From positions 1 through 7,977 of the forward strand of contig CANGZO010000104.1 of NCBI GenBank assembly GCA_947458305.1: a stretch of DNA of 7,977 nt. The letters run 5' to 3'. The stretch's first letter is position 1. Every line of letters starts with the position of its first letter. The translations under genes were made by a program, and so were the position numbers. The notes below the pieces were generated by a model. That model made no database searches. It had not been told where the DNA came from and worked only from the letters and a program-made list of their open reading frames with translations. The DNA comes from Comamonadaceae bacterium. GTDB lineage: Bacteria > Pseudomonadota > Gammaproteobacteria > Burkholderiales > Burkholderiaceae_C. Positions 6,703 through 7,977 of the stretch are shown here, one piece after another.

Positions 6703-7146
6703 ATGAACCGTTTAGAAGTCACCGAAAAAATCATCACCACCAAAGTCGCCAAAGGCATCAAGTGGAGCGATGTCGCCGACAAAGTCGGCCTGTCCAAGGA
6801 ATGGGTCACCGCCGGGTGCCTGGGCCAAATGACGTTTGACGCCAAGCAAGCCAAAATCATCGGCAAGATCTTTGGCCTGACGGCCGACGAAATCAAGTGG
6901 CTGCAGGTCGTGCCCTACAAAGGCTCCTTGCCCAGCCAGGTGCCGACCGATCCGCTGATCTACCGCTGGTACGAAATCGTGAGCGTCTACGGCACCACCA
7001 TCAAGGAACTGATTCACGAAGAGTTTGGCGACGGCATCATGAGCGCCATCGACTTCAGCATGGACATCGTGCGCCAACCCGACCCCAAGGGTGACCGGGT
7101 GAATGTGGTGTTGTCAGGCAAGTTTCTGCCTTACAAGCAGTACTGA
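6703..7146 (+). CDS. cynS: Cyanase (cyanate hydratase/lyase)
   Basis: A 147-residue cytoplasmic enzyme, close to the E. coli length of 156. It catalyses the bicarbonate-dependent breakdown of cyanate to carbamate, which decomposes to ammonia and CO2. The N-terminal part (about 1-75) is the helical, HTH-like domain (WSDVADKVGLSKEWV, LTADEIKWL). The C-terminal catalytic domain has IYRWYEIVSVYGTT, then IHEEFGDGIMSAIDFSMD. The catalytic triad is Arg88, Glu91 and Ser114, matching E. coli Arg96, Glu99 and Ser122 with a constant offset of eight. The known enzyme is a decamer. ATG 6703 is preceded by AAGAGG seven bases upstream. A T-rich, 49-base gap separates it from the ATPase gene, so it is probably the last gene of the transporter operon. 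It identifies cyanate as the likely transported substrate. Nothing appears broken. Confidence 0.97.
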   Translation: MNRLEVTEKIITTKVAKGIKWSDVADKVGLSKEWVTAGCLGQMTFDAKQAKIIGKIFGLTADEIKWLQVVPYKGSLPSQVPTDPLIYRWYEIVSVYGTTIKELIHEEFGDGIMSAIDFSMDIVRQPDPKGDRVNVVLSGKFLPYKQY

Positions 7147-7160
7147 CAGGGCGCGGGCAA

Positions 7161-7192
7161 GGGCAGCTTGACCGACTTGGTCAAGGCTGCTC
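7161..7192 (+). other. Stem-loop downstream of cynS
   Basis: CTTGACC (7167-7173) and GGTCAAG (7179-7185) form perfect arms around GACTT. Using GCAGC with GCTGC and one bulged G, the stem extends to about 11-13 pairs. There is no T-run after it, so it is not itself a standard terminator. It may protect the 3' end of the cyn mRNA. Confidence 0.5.
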
Positions 7193-7200
7193 CCAAACAG

Positions 7201-7223
7201 CCCTTAGAAATGAGGGTCTTTTC
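7201..7223 (+). terminator. Intrinsic terminator after cynS
   Basis: CCCTTA (7201-7206) and TGAGGG (7211-7216) pair, with one T-G wobble, around a GAAA tetraloop. TCTTTTC follows. It should end the cyn transcript before the methionine synthase leader, so metH needs its own promoter. Confidence 0.75.
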
Positions 7224-7237
7224 GCTTTGCACACGGT

Positions 7238-7243
7238 TAAAAT
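7238..7243 (+). promoter_or_regulatory. Candidate -10 element for metH
   Basis: TAAAAT lies so that transcription would begin near 7250, just before the riboswitch 5' strand. No good -35 is found; the expected place overlaps the T-run of the cyn terminator. The call rests on position and one hexamer. Confidence 0.4.
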
Positions 7244-7250
7244 CCCTGCT

Positions 7251-7347
7251 TCCTCAAGGAGCGTTGCAGCCCGCCGCCGTCTAGGCGCAGCAGGTCAGGC
7301 TTGGGGCCGTTCAATGTCTGAATGATTTTGCACAACGACGCTCACCT
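7251..7347 (+). ncRNA. SAH (S-adenosylhomocysteine) riboswitch aptamer
   Basis: The conserved SAH-riboswitch blocks occur in order: CAAGGAGCGTTGCA (7255-7268), GTCAGGCTTGG (7294-7304) and ACGCTCACC (7338-7346). P1 pairs CCTCAAG (7252-7258) with CTTGGGG (7300-7306). The pseudoknot pairs GAGCGT (7259-7264) with ACGCTC (7338-7343). P4 pairs CGTT (7308-7311) with AACG (7334-7337), with a loop longer than in minimal examples that contains an inner TTCA/TGAA pairing. This class binds SAH and switches on genes of the methyl cycle such as ahcY and metH. Here metH follows directly, which fits. Confidence 0.9.
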
Positions 7348-7366
7348 GATACCCCAAGGTGAGCCC
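7340..7366 (+). promoter_or_regulatory. Riboswitch expression platform: anti-SD hairpin sequestering the metH ribosome site
   Basis: GCTCACCT (7340-7347) pairs perfectly with AGGTGAGC (7357-7364). The right arm contains the Shine-Dalgarno AAGGTGA (7356-7362) for GTG 7367. The left arm overlaps the 3' pseudoknot strand of the aptamer (7338-7343), so the two structures exclude each other. SAH binding should hold the left arm in the pseudoknot and free the ribosome site, giving an ON switch at translation. The pairing is seen; the mechanism is inferred and agrees with the known class. Confidence 0.8.
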
Positions 7367-7977
7367 GTGTCTGTTGTCGCGTCTGAAATCCTGTCTGTTC
7401 CCCCTATGAAGCTGTCCGGTCTGGAGCCTGTCTCCATCGGCACGGGGTCGCTGTTTGTCAACGTGGGCGAGCGCACCAACGTGACCGGCTCCAAGGCTTT
7501 TGCCCGCATGATCTTGAACGGCGAGTACGAGCAGGCCTTGGCCGTGGCGCGTCAGCAGGTCGAAAACGGTGCGCAGGTGATCGACGTGAACATGGACGAA
7601 GCCATGCTCGACAGCCAAGCGGCCATGGTGCGGTTCTTGAACCTGATGGCCGGTGAGCCCGACATCGCCCGTGTGCCGGTGATGGTGGACTCCTCCAAAT
7701 GGTCGGTGATCGAAGCCGGTCTGCGCTGCATCCAGGGCAAGGGCATTGTCAATTCCATCAGCATGAAAGAGGGCTTGGAAGAGTTCAAACGCCAGGCCAA
7801 GCTGGTCAAGCGTTATGGCGCAGCCGCTGTGGTGATGGCGTTTGATGAAAAAGGCCAGGCCGACACTTTCGAGCGCAAGATCGAGATTTGCGAACGTGCT
7901 TACCGTGTGCTGGTCGATGAGGTGGGCTTCCCGCCCGAAGACATCATTTTTGACCCGAACATTTTTGCGATTGCCAC
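7367..7977 (+). CDS. metH: Cobalamin-dependent methionine synthase, lacking the N-terminal homocysteine module (partial, 3' end outside window)
   Basis: 203 codons are present. The protein begins with a short tail and then KLSGLEPVSIGTGSLFVNVGERTNVTG, which corresponds to the start of the folate (pterin-binding) domain of full-length MetH, roughly residue 340-350 in E. coli. Further motifs are ENGAQVIDVNMDEAMLD, PVMVDSSKW, GKGIVNSISMKEG, AAVVMAFDEKGQAD and EDIIFDPNIFAIAT. MetH transfers the methyl group of 5-methyl-tetrahydrofolate through cobalamin to homocysteine. Here the zinc-dependent homocysteine-binding domain is missing, and the upstream 220 bases hold a terminator and a riboswitch. 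It must be encoded elsewhere, as in other split MetH systems. Start choice: GTG 7367 sits four bases after AAGGTGA, whereas ATG 7406 has no ribosome site. Expression should rise when SAH is high. Confidence 0.92.
   Translation, partial: MSVVASEILSVPPMKLSGLEPVSIGTGSLFVNVGERTNVTGSKAFARMILNGEYEQALAVARQQVENGAQVIDVNMDEAMLDSQAAMVRFLNLMAGEPDIARVPVMVDSSKWSVIEAGLRCIQGKGIVNSISMKEGLEEFKRQAKLVKRYGAAAVVMAFDEKGQADTFERKIEICERAYRVLVDEVGFPPEDIIFDPNIFAIA

Noticed and set aside
7406..7408. ATG 7406 as metH start
   Set aside because: It has no Shine-Dalgarno upstream, whereas in-frame GTG 7367 follows AAGGTGA, which is also the sequestered arm of the riboswitch hairpin.
1..7977. Mobile element, CRISPR array, tRNA or prophage trace
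   Set aside because: No transposase or integrase motifs, regularly spaced repeats, tRNA-like cloverleaf or terminal repeats were seen on either strand.

Overview
The window is about 8 kb of GC-rich, gene-dense DNA. Four things suggest a betaproteobacterium of the order Burkholderiales, probably Comamonadaceae-like: the codon use, an S-adenosylhomocysteine (SAH) riboswitch in front of a metH gene that lacks its N-terminal module, the protein styles, and the close-packed operons. This placement is inferred from sequence character; no 16S rRNA or other marker is present.

Left arm, minus strand (1-1294): two genes read leftwards as one unit. The first is a cysteine-dependent tyrosine/dual-specificity phosphatase with an intact HCTAGKDRTG loop. 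It is followed 17 bases later by a class II aldolase/adducin-family protein resembling 3-oxo-tetronate 4-phosphate decarboxylase (OtnC), cut off by the window edge. The aldolase-like protein lacks two residues that are normally part of the active site.

Middle, plus strand (1431-3377): a PAS-containing NarL-type histidine kinase and its LuxR/NarL-family response regulator overlap by four bases (ATGA). A good intrinsic terminator follows. A divergent promoter region of about 136 bases separates the kinase from the phosphatase.

Main operon, plus strand (3378-7223): a cyanate-uptake and detoxification operon. It encodes a NrtA/CmpA/CynA-type binding protein with a Tat signal and an unusual Cys/His-containing N-terminal extension, an ABC permease, an ABC ATPase, and cyanase (CynS). 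The transporter should bring in cyanate, and CynS converts cyanate plus bicarbonate to ammonia and CO2, so the operon yields nitrogen. The presence of cynS favours cyanate over nitrate as the substrate. There is no LysR-type CynR and no carbonic anhydrase (CynT) in the window. The adjacent two-component system is therefore a candidate regulator, and a perfect-arm dyad (GTAGGGC-CA-GCCCTAC) lies between the terminator and the binding-protein gene, where an activator site would be expected. The operon ends in a GAAA-loop hairpin plus T-run terminator.

Right end, plus strand (7238-7977): an SAH riboswitch whose 3' pseudoknot strand is continuous with an anti-Shine-Dalgarno that can pair with the ribosome binding site of the next gene. 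That gene is a cobalamin-dependent methionine synthase (metH) starting at a GTG and beginning directly with the folate (pterin-binding) domain. The homocysteine-binding module must be encoded elsewhere. The gene runs off the window end.

No tRNA, rRNA, CRISPR array, insertion sequence or other mobile element was seen. There is no gene-free stretch longer than 300 bases. Most of the window is recognisable, and I do not claim a wholly new system. The most unusual points are the aldolase-like active-site substitutions, the metal-site-like N-terminus on the Tat-exported binding protein, and the possible two-component control of cyanate use.
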